From contig NZ_CP035120.1 in assembly GCF_004087835.1 (NCBI RefSeq), positions 124,001 through 188,000 of the forward strand: 64,000 nucleotides of DNA. Reading direction: 5' to 3'. Source of the stretch: Halorussus pelagicus (GTDB lineage Archaea > Halobacteriota > Halobacteria > Halobacteriales > Haladaptataceae). Under the pieces are notes generated by a model that worked only from the letters and a program-made list of their open reading frames with translations, had not been told where the DNA came from and did no database searches. This document shows positions 27,821 to 36,871 of the stretch, in pieces (the first letter of the stretch is position 1; every line of letters begins with the position of its first letter). The position numbers and the translations under genes are program-made.

Positions 27821-29640
27821 GTTGGCTCCCGTCAAGTTGGACGACCCGAACCGGCGCGCGGACCGAGACCGGACGGGTCGCAACTCGTGCGAACGCGGTC
27901 AAGATACTGCTGATACTCGGGTCGGTCGCCGTGCTGAACGCGGTGTACCTCTGGTCGTACCGTGGCGCGCTCTCGGGGTTCACCTTCGCGCGCCTCGGCG
28001 TCCTCAGCACCCACGTCCGCAACGACCTCTTCCTGATGGAGGCGACGGCGTCGTTCCCCTTCGGCGCGTACTACCTGCGGTCGCTTCAGGCCGTCCTCGG
28101 CGGGAGTCTGGTGGACGCGCTCTATCTCCCGGTCATCCCGCTGGTGAGTCCGCTGTTCATCTACCCCTTCGTCCGCCTGTTCTTCGACAACCGGAGGGTG
28201 GCCGCGCTGGCGACGGTGCCGATGTTCCTGCTGGTGTTCGCCGACACCTACCACTTCCGGGCCTACGAGATGGGAAAGCTGTTTTTCCTTCTGTTCGTGT
28301 TCGCCACCGCGCTCTTCCTCAACGACTTCGAGAAGTACCGATACCGGTTCGGCCTGCTCTCGATGCTGTTCTACCTCGGGGTGAAACTGTTCGCGCCGCC
28401 GATGGAGGTCTGGGCCGTGACGTGGGTCGGCTTCCTCGTCCTCTTGGCGCTGTTCCGGCGACTGTACCGCGGCGACCTGACCATCACCCGGCGGACCGTC
28501 GCGCGACTGGTCGCCCTCGAACTCACCTTCGTCGTCCTGCTGTTCGCGTACAACAACAAGTTCTACAACCAGTTGCTCGTGGACTTCCCGCTGACCGGCG
28601 AGAACATCCTCTACTCGGTGTTCGCGCTCGCGTCCGTGCTGGCGTCGGACCCCGTCACCGTCGAGAGCCAGTACGTCGCCGTCTCGGAAGCGCCGCGCCT
28701 CCTGCAACTGGGCAACGTCCTCACGTTCGTCGTGATAGCCATACCGTGCGCGCTGGTCCCGCTCTCGCGGCTGATTCGCTCCGGGCCGTCGTTCGTGTTC
28801 CGGAACGCCCGCGAACTGCTCGCCGTGTCGCTGTTGGCGACCTACTCCGAGGACCTACTGTTGTACTCGCTGGTCGGGTCGGGCATCCAGCTTCGGTACG
28901 TCGAACTGGTCTTCCCGGCGGTAGCGCTGTACTACTACGCCGACGCGTCGCTGGGCGACCTCGTTCCCGCGGCGTCGCTCCGCAAGGCGATGCCCGCCGC
29001 GCTCGCGGTCCTCCTACTGACGAGTTCGTTCGCGGTGGGCTACGAGTACGCCAACGAGACCCAGCGCCAGTACGTGAACGAGGACGCCGCGAACGCGCTG
29101 ACGGCGTGGCTCTACGACTACCGAACCGGCGAGGAGATAACGACCGACTTCCACACGTTCGGCACCGTCGTCGCCCACTCGGGCATCCAGTTCGGCGAAC
29201 CCTACGTCACGAACTTACAGCGAATCGAACCGGAGACCTACGAGAAACTGGATAACGCCGAGACCGACGACAGCTACCGGATGAACTACTTCGTCGTCAA
29301 CCGCCGAACCATCGACCAACCAGTCATGCGTGGGCCACCGACGTGGACGAACTTCGAGCCGCTGGAGGGCTACACCGACGCGATGAACGCCGAGCGGTCG
29401 CTCGGCAAGGTGTACGCCAGCGACACGTTCCACGTTTATAAGGCGGGCGCGATGGGTGGAGGGGACGGAGCGGACGGAGCGGTAAACGAGTCGGCGAATG
29501 AATCGAGGAATGGGTCTGCAAGCGCGGTGGCCGAGCGCGCGCTGGCCAGCGCGCGCTCGGCCGCCCTGCTGGAGAAGCCGGTTACAGCACTTCTTCGGCC
29601 AGATACGTCTCGAAGTTCTCGACGTATCGCTCCTGACTGA
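27817..29640 (+). CDS. large polytopic membrane protein of the glycan locus
   Basis: The protein of about 607 residues has 10-12 membrane helices, starting VKILLILGSVAVLNAVYLW, and a C-terminal extracytoplasmic domain of about 190 residues (YEYANETQRQYVNEDAANAL onward). The overall plan resembles GT-C type integral-membrane glycosyltransferases or polymerases such as AglR/AglB-related proteins, but no WWDYG or DxD pattern is obvious, so the function stays open. GTG at 27817 overlaps the flippase stop (GTGA). The last 59 bp overlap the convergent glycosyltransferase and contain a long palindrome, so the C terminus may be recently extended. Confidence 0.82.
   Translation: MSWLPSSWTTRTGARTETGRVATRANAVKILLILGSVAVLNAVYLWSYRGALSGFTFARLGVLSTHVRNDLFLMEATASFPFGAYYLRSLQAVLGGSLVDALYLPVIPLVSPLFIYPFVRLFFDNRRVAALATVPMFLLVFADTYHFRAYEMGKLFFLLFVFATALFLNDFEKYRYRFGLLSMLFYLGVKLFAPPMEVWAVTWVGFLVLLALFRRLYRGDLTITRRTVARLVALELTFVVLLFAYNNKFYNQLLVDFPLTGENILYSVFALASVLASDPVTVESQYVAVSEAPRLLQLGNVLTFVVIAIPCALVPLSRLIRSGPSFVFRNARELLAVSLLATYSEDLLLYSLVGSGIQLRYVELVFPAVALYYYADASLGDLVPAASLRKAMPAALAVLLLTSSFAVGYEYANETQRQYVNEDAANALTAWLYDYRTGEEITTDFHTFGTVVAHSGIQFGEPYVTNLQRIEPETYEKLDNAETDDSYRMNYFVVNRRTIDQPVMRGPPTWTNFEPLEGYTDAMNAERSLGKVYASDTFHVYKAGAMGGGDGADGAVNESANESRNGSASAVAERALASARSAALLEKPVTALLRPDTSRSSRRIAPD
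29529..29562. terminator. 34-bp perfect palindrome at a convergent gene junction
   Basis: Bases 29529-29545 (GGCCGAGCGCGCGCTGG) are the exact reverse complement of 29546-29562. The palindrome lies inside the 3' end of the plus-strand membrane-protein gene, 20 bp from the stop of the minus-strand glycosyltransferase. In RNA it would fold into a very stable hairpin on either strand, consistent with a bidirectional terminator or RNA end protection. Confidence 0.6.
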
Positions 29641-30742
29641 ACCACTGGACGACCGTCTCGCGGGCGTTGCGACCCATCCGCTCGCGCAGGTCGGGTTCAC
29701 TCCCGAGTCGGGCGAGGGCCGCCGCGAGGTCGTCGGCCGACCCCTTCGGGACGACGAGACCGTTCTCGCCGTGCGCGACGAGTTCGCGGGTGCCGCCCGC
29801 TGGCGTCGCCACGACGGGGACCCCCAGCGCGAACGCCTCCAAGATGCTCCGGGGAAGCCCCTCGTTGTACGACGGCAGAACGAAGATGTCGATTGCCGCG
29901 AGCAGGGAGGGCACGTCGTCGCACCACCCGAGGACAGTGGTTCGGTCGGCGATGCCTGCGTCCGCGACGCGCCGACGGATGGTCTCGCCGTAGTCGCTCC
30001 CGTGCTTGTACGCCTCGTCGGAGGCCTCGCCCGCGAAGACCAACTCGAAGTCGTCCAGCGAGTCGGCGACGCTCCCCACCGCGTCAACGAGGTGGTGCTG
30101 GCCCTTCCGGGGTTGAATCGTGGCGACTTCGGCGATGACCGGCCCGTCGCGGTCGGCGAAGGGGAATCCAGACGGGTCGGCGTTGGCGGGCGAGAACTCG
30201 TCCAAATCGACGCCGGTGTAGATGGTCGTCGCCTTCCCGTCGCGGGTCAGCGCCCCGTCGAATCGAGTCTTGGTCCCCTCCGAGATGGTGATAACGTGGT
30301 CGGCGAGCGCGTGCGCGAGTGCGTCGAGGACCGAAATCGGGGTGTCGATGCGGACGTACCAGAGAATCGGTATCCCGAGGAGCTTCGCCGCCGGGCCGAA
30401 GAGGACGACAGCCTTCAGGCTGTTGCAGTAGACGGCGTCGTAGTCGCGTTCGCGGAGGTAGCGCAGGATTCGGCGCTGATACGTCGTCACGCCGGTGGCG
30501 GTGTCGAGAACCGACGCCGGGTGCGCGTCGAGCAGTTCGTCGCCCGGCCGGTCGAGTTTCGAGGGGAGACCAACCACGTCCACCGAAACGCCGCGCTCGC
30601 GGGCCTCGGCCGCGAGCGCGCCCTCGCTCGGGACGACCAGCGTCGCGTCGAACGAGTCGGTGTCGGTGAGCAACGGGAGCATCGACTGCTGTGCGCCCGT
30701 CACGCTCTCGTAGTACGGTTCCACGAAGGCGATACGCGTCAC
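29582..30742 (-). CDS. glycosyltransferase family 4 protein
   Basis: The 386-residue GT-B fold enzyme has N-terminal Rossmann MTRIAFVEPYYESVTGAQQS (acceptor side, GG-like loop replaced by TGA), TIYTGVDLDEFSP at the hinge, VATIQPRKGQHHLVDAV, and the donor-binding E-x7-E in PSYNEGLPRSILEAFALGVPVVA. Motif EGLPRSILE is typical of GT4 retaining transferases using NDP-sugars. It lies alone on the minus strand between plus-strand glycan genes and overlaps its convergent neighbour by 59 bp. Confidence 0.93.
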   Translation of the reverse strand: MTRIAFVEPYYESVTGAQQSMLPLLTDTDSFDATLVVPSEGALAAEARERGVSVDVVGLPSKLDRPGDELLDAHPASVLDTATGVTTYQRRILRYLRERDYDAVYCNSLKAVVLFGPAAKLLGIPILWYVRIDTPISVLDALAHALADHVITISEGTKTRFDGALTRDGKATTIYTGVDLDEFSPANADPSGFPFADRDGPVIAEVATIQPRKGQHHLVDAVGSVADSLDDFELVFAGEASDEAYKHGSDYGETIRRRVADAGIADRTTVLGWCDDVPSLLAAIDIFVLPSYNEGLPRSILEAFALGVPVVATPAGGTRELVAHGENGLVVPKGSADDLAAALARLGSEPDLRERMGRNARETVVQWFSQERYVENFETYLAEEVL

Positions 30743-31008
30743 GGAGACACAGAGGCGAGAGCGCCACTTAGTAATGGCCCGCCTATCGGCGGCGTCGCCG
30801 ACCGAGTGTCACGACTCGAAGCGGAAACGCGAGATGAACGACTCCGGAGCGAAGGCAGCCCCCGATTTCGGGCACTACATTGATAGTGATGCTCGTCGAA
30901 CTCCTGTCCGAACCGTACCGTTCGCACCCGAGACCGCGGTCTGGGGGTTTCGAAGGCGAAGCCGAATCGGGGCGAGCGCGACGACGACCTATCGCCGAAC
31001 TGAACTCC

Positions 31009-31893
31009 ATGTACGACTTACAGAGTTTGCGCACTGGGCTACGGTACCCCTCGAAGATAATCTCGGAACTGAACCGACTGTACGCCCAGCGACGCTTCGG
31101 GGTCCGGTACAACCCGCAGGGAATCGACATCTTCGAGGAGGACTGGGACAACCTCGTCGTCCTCGACGCCTGTCGCTACGACGAGTTCGAGCGCCGGACC
31201 GACCTGCCGGGAACGCTCGAAACCCGAACGTCGCGGGCCAGCACGACCCACCAGTTCATCCGGGGGAACTTCGCGGGGCGGACGCTCGACGACGTGGTGT
31301 ACGTGTCGGCGAACGGCTGGTTCGCCAGCCTCAAAGAGGAAATCGACGCGGAGGTCCACGAGTTCATCCACGTCGAGCGCGACGCGGTGGACGGCCTGAC
31401 GAGTCGGCCCGAGACGGTCACGGAGACCGCGCTCGACGCCACCGAGCAGTACCCGAACAAGCGTCTCCTCGTCCACTACATGCAACCCCACCAGCCGTAT
31501 CTCGGGCCGACCGGCCAGCGGTTGGACCACGACGGCGCGCTCTACCAGACCATCGAGAACAACGACGTGAGCCGCGAGGAAATCGTTCGCGCGTACCGCG
31601 AAAATCTCGACCTCGTCGCCGAGGAGGTCGAACGATTGCTGACCGAGTTGCAGGGCAAGAACGTCGTCACCGCCGACCACGGCGAACTGCTGGGCGAGCG
31701 GACCGAGCCGATTCCAATCAGCTACTACGGCCACCCCGACGGCGTGTACGTGGACGAACTCGTGACGGTCCCGTGGCAGGTCCACCAGAACGGCGAGCGC
31801 AAGGAAATCGTCGGCGAAGCGGCGTCGGCCCGCGACGACTACGACACCGAGGCCGTGGACGAGCAACTGCGGTCGCTCGGGTACAAGCTCTGA
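31009..31893 (+). CDS. small alkaline-phosphatase-superfamily enzyme (paralogue 1)
   Basis: The protein of about 294 residues has a compact sulfatase/phosphatase fold: NLVVLDACRYDEFERR (metal Asp strand), TSRASTTHQFIRGNF (candidate Thr/Ser nucleophile), LVHYMQPHQPYLGP (metal His) and VTADHGELLGERTEPIP (second metal site). It is much shorter than true sulfatases (450-550) and is a paralogue of 38026-38955, sharing the order and wording of all motifs. It probably adds or removes phospho- or sulfo-groups on glycans (inference). The ATG at 31009 was chosen because MYDLQSLRTGLRYPSK aligns with the paralogue's N terminus. Confidence 0.85.
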   Translation: MYDLQSLRTGLRYPSKIISELNRLYAQRRFGVRYNPQGIDIFEEDWDNLVVLDACRYDEFERRTDLPGTLETRTSRASTTHQFIRGNFAGRTLDDVVYVSANGWFASLKEEIDAEVHEFIHVERDAVDGLTSRPETVTETALDATEQYPNKRLLVHYMQPHQPYLGPTGQRLDHDGALYQTIENNDVSREEIVRAYRENLDLVAEEVERLLTELQGKNVVTADHGELLGERTEPIPISYYGHPDGVYVDELVTVPWQVHQNGERKEIVGEAASARDDYDTEAVDEQLRSLGYKL

Positions 31894-31895
31894 CC

Positions 31896-33095
31896 GTGGC
31901 GGGGACACCCTCGCGCGGACGAACTCCCGGCGGAACGTCCAACAGTCGCGCCGAGGGCGACGCTGAGGCGGGCGAACTCCGCGTCTGTCACGTCGTCCCC
32001 GCGCTCGGCGACGGCGGCGTGCAGAATCTGCTTCTGAACATGGTAGAGCATGCTGAGAGCAATGTGAAGCATGCCGTAAGCTACGTCAAGGAGTTGGAAA
32101 CGTCGCTCGAACCGGCGTTCGAGGCGAAGGGCGTCCCGACGGCGAAGGTCGGCCGAGCGCGGACCTTCGACCCGCGGGCGGCCGCCACGTTAGCCCGGTA
32201 CGTCCGCGCCAACGACGTGGACGTGCTTCACGCGCACCTGCCGTGGCAACAGGTCGTCGCCAGACTGGCCGGTCTCGCCACCGACGCGGCGGTCGTCAGT
32301 ACGCACCACAACCTGGGCGACAACAGCCACCCGGCCGTCCTCGCGGCCGAGCGCGCGACCAGACTCCTCGACGCGGCGACGGTGGCCGTCTCGGAGGCCG
32401 TCGCGGAACGCTACGCCGGGCGGTGGCCGCCGGGCGGCGACCGGTGGCGCGTCGTCCACAACGGCATCGACGTGCGCGAGTTCCGCGAGGCGGTCCGGTC
32501 GCGCGACCCCGACGAGAAGACGAGCAAAACGACGTACCTCCACGTCGGCCGGTACATCCCCGGCAAGGCCCAGCGCGACCTCCTCGGAGCGATGGCGAGC
32601 GTCGTCGAGCGACACCCCGACTCGCACCTCTACCTCGTCGGGTGGGGCGACCTCGAAGAGACCCTGCGAGAGACCGCCGACCGCCTCGGCATCGCGGCGA
32701 ACGTCTCAGTGACAGGCTACCAGAGCGACGTGGAGGACTACTACGCGAGGGCCGACGCCTTCGTGTCGAGTTCGCTCTCGGAGGGGTTCCCGATAACGTA
32801 CATCGAGTCGATGGCCGCCGAACTCCCAATCGTCTCGACGGCGTTCGGCGGGGCCGCCGACATCGTGGCCGACGGCGAGACGGGGTTCGTCGTGCCGACC
32901 CGCGACAGGGCGGCCCTCGCCGAGGCGATGACGACGCTACAGGACGCCGAGACGCGCCACCAGATGGGTCGGGCGGGCTACGAGCGCGCGGAGGAACTGT
33001 TCGACGTGGCGCGCACCGAAGCGGCGTACGGCGAGATATACCGGGAGAGCGTCGGTGGCGCGACCGGAGGATTCACCGCAACGAGTCGGGACTGA
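31896..33095 (+). CDS. glycosyltransferase family 4 protein
   Basis: The GT-B enzyme of about 399 residues reads LRVCHVVPALGDGGVQNLLLNM (nucleotide-binding acceptor loop, GGVQ), then VHNGIDVREFREA, YLHVGRYIPGKAQRDLLGAM, VTGYQSDVEDYYARADAFVS and the E-x7-E segment SLSEGFPITYIESMAAELPIV. The start is the GTG at 31896, only 2 bp after the previous stop, so the pair is co-translated. The first 25 residues are low complexity and may be dispensable. It overlaps the convergent beta-propeller gene by 23 bp. Confidence 0.92.
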   Translation: MAGTPSRGRTPGGTSNSRAEGDAEAGELRVCHVVPALGDGGVQNLLLNMVEHAESNVKHAVSYVKELETSLEPAFEAKGVPTAKVGRARTFDPRAAATLARYVRANDVDVLHAHLPWQQVVARLAGLATDAAVVSTHHNLGDNSHPAVLAAERATRLLDAATVAVSEAVAERYAGRWPPGGDRWRVVHNGIDVREFREAVRSRDPDEKTSKTTYLHVGRYIPGKAQRDLLGAMASVVERHPDSHLYLVGWGDLEETLRETADRLGIAANVSVTGYQSDVEDYYARADAFVSSSLSEGFPITYIESMAAELPIVSTAFGGAADIVADGETGFVVPTRDRAALAEAMTTLQDAETRHQMGRAGYERAEELFDVARTEAAYGEIYRESVGGATGGFTATSRD

Positions 33096-34311
33096 GCCGA
33101 TTCGTTTCCTCGCGCGACTCTGGGGACTGCGGGACCGACGCCGCGCTCTCGTACATTCCGATAGACCAGTTGTGGCCGAAGACACTCCGGCCGAGACCGA
33201 TGTTGCCGTCCACGGCGCACCGCCACCGCTCGCCGTCGAACCACGGATCGACGTGGTGCATCTTCCCGGAGTTCCACCCGACCGACGAGTCGTCGGCCCG
33301 AACCGTCGGCGACGAGTCGAGTTCCGCGTCAGCGTAGCGTTCCGGCGAGAGGGCCGTAATCTCGAAGGCCCGGACCTGCTCGCCGTAGCCCGAGATGCAC
33401 TCCTGAACGAAGAGGACGATGCGGTCCTCGCAGACGATTGGCCGACCGCCGGGCCGGGCCGCGCGCGGTCGGTCCCGAACGACCGGGTTCCCGGCGTGAG
33501 GTTCCCAGTCGTCGGCCCGGAGCGTCGGCGAGTGGAACGCGTAGAGGTCGCGCTCGTCGCCCGCGACGGCCCACCAGCGGTCGTCCCACCGGAAGACCAC
33601 GGTGTCGCTCACGGCGTCGTCGAGCGACAGTATCGTCGCCGCCTCGGTCCAGTCGTAGGGGAACTCGCGGGCCTCGTAGAGCCGAATATCGGCGGTTCCT
33701 GACCCCTTGTCCCACGGGTCGGGAACGAGGTAGTGGGTGCCGTCCCACTTGAACACGTAGGGAAAGGAGAGGTGTACGTCGGTCCCCAACACGACCCGGT
33801 CGTACTCCCACGCGGACCCGCCGTCGGGACTGGTCGCGTGCCCGATGACGGCGGTCGGGTCGGCGTCCCGGTTGAAGACCTCGAAGAACATGTGCCACTC
33901 GCCAGCGGACGTAACGAAGAGGAACGGGTCGGCCACGCCGCCCGCCCGCCCGAAATCGGTCACGTCGCGGGCCGTCAGGATTGGGTTGGCGACGCCCGGC
34001 GACGGCCGGAGCGCGAGCGGGTCGAACGGAGCGTCGCGGTAGGGGTACGTCGGAATCGTCTCGCCGGTGTGCCACGGGGTTGCGGGCGAGGCCGTCCACC
34101 CGGCGTCGGCGGCCGACGACTGCCCGAGCTGCCCAAGCGGCGACTGCCCGGACCGCCCAGACTGCGACTGGCCGAGCATCCGCGGGGCGGTGTGGTGGAG
34201 CGTCCCGCCGACCCGCCAACTCAACTGCCGGAACGCCCGGACGTTGCCGAGTCGCGCCCGGAGAAACTGGACGACGCCGTCTCGGAGTTCTGCGGGTGAG
34301 TTCCAACTCAT
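33073..34311 (-). CDS. five-bladed beta-propeller (glycoside-hydrolase-43/68-like) protein
   Basis: The 412-residue protein has a Ser/Gln/Gly-rich linker (GQSQSGRSGQSPLGQLGQS, about 50-70) and then propeller blades: GVADPFLFVTSAGEWHMFFEVF, VIGHATSPDGGSAWEYDRVV, HLSFPYVFKWDGTHYLVPD, TVVFRWDDRWWAVAGDER and PIVCEDRIVLFVQEC. This fold occurs in GH32/43/68 enzymes and as the N-terminal domain of glycan-transfer enzymes. The start ATG at 34311 overlaps the ATP-grasp stop (ATGA), an operon of two genes. Substrate unknown. Confidence 0.85.
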   Translation of the reverse strand: MSWNSPAELRDGVVQFLRARLGNVRAFRQLSWRVGGTLHHTAPRMLGQSQSGRSGQSPLGQLGQSSAADAGWTASPATPWHTGETIPTYPYRDAPFDPLALRPSPGVANPILTARDVTDFGRAGGVADPFLFVTSAGEWHMFFEVFNRDADPTAVIGHATSPDGGSAWEYDRVVLGTDVHLSFPYVFKWDGTHYLVPDPWDKGSGTADIRLYEAREFPYDWTEAATILSLDDAVSDTVVFRWDDRWWAVAGDERDLYAFHSPTLRADDWEPHAGNPVVRDRPRAARPGGRPIVCEDRIVLFVQECISGYGEQVRAFEITALSPERYADAELDSSPTVRADDSSVGWNSGKMHHVDPWFDGERWRCAVDGNIGLGRSVFGHNWSIGMYESAASVPQSPESREETNRLSPDSLR

Positions 34312-35627
34312 CGCTCGAAGTCGGGGTCGTTTACCTCCAGTCGGGAACATTGGGGCGGGTCGCCCGCCACCGGGGGCGAGTCTGCCTCCACGTCGGGACC
34401 GAGGAGTCGGGTCGCCAGTCCCGCGATGCGGTTGCCCGCGTACCGGGCGAACGGCGCGGGGTCGGTCAGGTCGAGGTAGTCGAAGCGCGGATGGCGAACC
34501 AGCGAAGTCGCCACCTCCGCCGCCGTCGCCGCGAACGACGGACGCTCGACCAGCGGAACGTCGTCGCGGAGGATGCTCAACAGGTGGCTCGCTTCCCCGC
34601 TCAGGAGGTGGCCCGCCGCACCGACCTCGTACTCGCAGTCGATGCGCTCGCGCTCGCCGTTCGCCAGCAACCACGCGTAGTACGGGAAATCCGCGCCCGC
34701 CTGCACGGTGAACGGGAGCGACGACCAGAACCGCGGGTTGACCTCCATGAGTTCGAAGTCGCCGGTCTCGGGGTTGCGCAGGAACTCGACCATCGCCACA
34801 CCGTGCCAGTCGAGGTGGTCGAGCAGTCGCGTCCCGAGTCGCTCCAGTTCCGGAATCGAGACCGCCTGCCGGAACGCGCTCGCGCCGCCGCTGTAGTGGA
34901 CCCCCCGAATCTGGCGGTGCTGGAACGTTGCGACGGCCTCACCCTCGTCGTAGAGCGCGAAGAAGCCGTACTCGTCGGTCGAACCCAGATACTCCTGCAC
35001 GATTGGAACGTGGTGCATGTCCGCTACCGTCCGGTCCACGTCCGGGTGCTCGCCCACCGAGAGATACCGCGTCGTCGGCGGTCGGGCGAGTCCGTAGGAC
35101 TCGCCCTCGGGAGTCGTCGCCCCCTGCTCGCCGCGGTCGGTCGGCAGGACCGAGTACCGGCCCTTCAGAATCCACGGGCGCGACCAGTCCGCACAGTCGG
35201 TCAGCAGGTGCGTCTCGGGCGTCGGGACGCCGACCTCACAGGCGGCGTCGTAGAGTCGAATCCGGTCTTGGACCGCCCGGAGCGTGTCGAACTCCGGCCA
35301 CGGCGTGCCGACGTGGTCGGCGAACTCCTCGCGGTACTTCGAGAGGACGTACACGTCCTTCTCGCGGACCGGCAGGACGGTCCGAACGTCCTCGCGGCGC
35401 GAGACGGCCAACAGCGCCTCCGTGTACGCGACGGCGTTCCGAGACGGCGACGGCACGACGCGCGACTCGTCGCAGTACCGCGACCGGAACGCCTCGGTGG
35501 ACTCGTCCTCGGAGACGAGGACGGACCGGAGTCCCCGGCGACTCAGCGACCGCGCGCATGCGAGCGAACTCGGGTGGGAAATCGCGGGGACTACCGCTCC
35601 GGCCACCGACCCCTCGTGTAAAGACAT
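34308..35627 (-). CDS. ATP-grasp domain carboxylate ligase
   Basis: The 439-residue protein has the preATP-grasp start (AGAVVPAISHPSSLACARSLSRRG), ATP-binding ILKGRYSVLP and VQEYLGSTDEYGFF, and Mg-binding FELMEVNPRFWSSLPF (Glu and Asn ligands). ATP-grasp ligases of this type join a carboxylate to an amine or other nucleophile. In haloarchaeal glycan loci such enzymes probably tailor sugars or lipids. First gene of the minus-strand pair with the beta-propeller protein. Confidence 0.9.
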   Translation of the reverse strand: MSLHEGSVAGAVVPAISHPSSLACARSLSRRGLRSVLVSEDESTEAFRSRYCDESRVVPSPSRNAVAYTEALLAVSRREDVRTVLPVREKDVYVLSKYREEFADHVGTPWPEFDTLRAVQDRIRLYDAACEVGVPTPETHLLTDCADWSRPWILKGRYSVLPTDRGEQGATTPEGESYGLARPPTTRYLSVGEHPDVDRTVADMHHVPIVQEYLGSTDEYGFFALYDEGEAVATFQHRQIRGVHYSGGASAFRQAVSIPELERLGTRLLDHLDWHGVAMVEFLRNPETGDFELMEVNPRFWSSLPFTVQAGADFPYYAWLLANGERERIDCEYEVGAAGHLLSGEASHLLSILRDDVPLVERPSFAATAAEVATSLVRHPRFDYLDLTDPAPFARYAGNRIAGLATRLLGPDVEADSPPVAGDPPQCSRLEVNDPDFER

Positions 35628-35830
35628 ATCGCTAGTATAACCGCCACGACTGGTCTCGTTATAGAAGTTGCACCCCGTTGATAGCCGACGCGAGCGTTAT
35701 TCGCTCCATAAATAGACGGGTTTCTTATACACGCTCCGGGCGCGCCGCGTCCGTCGCTGGGTCGGCTATCCGCTTCATCGGGGTGGGCCGCCCGCTTATT
35801 GTCGTCGGTCACGTACCCGGTTTAGGACAC

Positions 35831-36306
35831 ATGCCATCGCTCGACCGCCGCGCGTATCTCGGCGTCGCCGCGGTGCTGACGGCGTCACCGCGGTGCTGAC
35901 GGCGTCGCCGCGGTGCTGACGGCGTCGCTGGCCGGATGCTCGCGGAACGACGCCGACGAACCCACCGACCGGGAACCGCCCCCGGAGACCCAGAACCCCG
36001 ACTCCGAGAGCGAGCGTGACCCCGATTCGCGGGGCGGAGAGAGGACGCTTTCGGCGGGCGCGCCCCCGCGACGCCGGAGTCGAGGCCACCGCCGCCCTCG
36101 TCCGCGTCTCGACGCCCGAGGGGTCGCGTCTCACGGCGATTCGGGGCGGAAACAGGGGTGCGGCGGTGACGCTGGTCGCCGACCGACCGCTCCGAATCGT
36201 GAGCGGCGAGGGGAACCTCCGACTCGACGGCGGGCGAGAAAGACGACTTCGGGCCGACGACACCGTCACGTTCGTCCACGGCGGCGACCGATGGCTGGAG
36301 CGGTGA
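35831..36306 (+). pseudogene. Tat lipoprotein gene interrupted by a 20-bp triplication and a frame change
   Basis: The start MPSLDRRAYLGVAAVLTAS is a twin-arginine signal. With a single repeat copy it would run into SLAGCSRNDADEPT, a clean lipobox, then a Pro/Asp/Glu linker. Instead, 3.4 copies of a 20-bp unit (35861-35928) add 40 bases and bring a TGA into frame. A second break lies at CCCCC (36063-36067): removing one C joins TLSAGAP to RDAGVEATAALVRVSTPEGS and a C-terminal beta domain ending DDTVTFVHGGDRWLER. Either dead, or an off-state of a slippage switch. Confidence 0.75.
35861..35928. repeat. 20-bp tandem repeat, 3.4 copies, inside a signal-peptide sequence
   Basis: Unit GGCGTCGCCGCGGTGCTGAC occurs at 35861-35880, 35881-35900 (one G to A change at 35887) and 35901-35920, followed by 8 matching bases. 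Since 20 is not a multiple of 3 and the unit contains TGA in another frame, only the one-copy state gives a complete lipoprotein signal peptide. Confidence 0.92.
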
Positions 36307-36320
36307 CCATTTCTTGCGAG

Positions 36321-36605
36321 TCACAGTTTCCCCGCGACGCGGTGGAAGACGGCGTATCCGAACGCGACGACGACGAGCAACACGAACCACTTCAGGCGGC
36401 GTCGCCACTCGGGCGAGCGAGTCGCGGGTGCCGTGAGCGCCACCAGCGCCAGAAAGCCGACGAACGTAACGAACGCGAACGCTTGTAGGGACATGAGACC
36501 GAAGAGCGCGAGTCCCACCACGCCGAGGAGCATCCACGACACCTGAGCGAGCAGGAACTCGTGGCGTCGGAGCATCGACGACCGCGGTACGCCCCGCGAT
36601 TGCAT
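36321..36605 (-). CDS. small membrane protein
   Basis: The 94-residue protein has three hydrophobic stretches (VSWMLLGVVGLALFGLMSLQ, FAFVTFVGFLALVALTAP, WFVLLVVVAFGYAVFHRV) and basic ends. It resembles small haloarchaeal DUF-type membrane proteins with no assigned role. It is convergent with the broken lipoprotein gene, 14 bp away, and appears monocistronic. Confidence 0.75.
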   Translation of the reverse strand: MQSRGVPRSSMLRRHEFLLAQVSWMLLGVVGLALFGLMSLQAFAFVTFVGFLALVALTAPATRSPEWRRRLKWFVLLVVVAFGYAVFHRVAGKL

Positions 36606-36669
36606 GTAAGTACCGGCCGAGAGGCGGTGGGACCGAGTAGGATACTAATCATAGCTTTTAACAGCCTAT

Positions 36670-36684
36670 TTCCTACGATAGGAA
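36670..36684. promoter_or_regulatory. inverted repeat in AT-rich promoter region
   Basis: TTCCTA-CGA-TAGGAA forms a perfect 6-bp dyad within the most AT-rich stretch between the small membrane protein and the beta-helix gene (about 36640-36725). Its position, roughly 190 bp before the beta-helix ATG, would suit an operator, but no regulator is known. Confidence 0.3.
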
Positions 36685-36871
36685 TTTATTACTCCTAGAT
36701 ACCTAAATATCCGAATATTGTTACGGAAGATTGATGAAGAGGTGTTGCAAACCGAGTTCCCGTAACCCCGTCGCAGACTGCTCGGGTACGACGCCCTCCA
36801 TGTGGGAGTGCGGTCGGGGCGAGTGGGAGAGCGCCCGGCAGTCCAGCGGCGGGTCGAACGAGTTGGCATCT

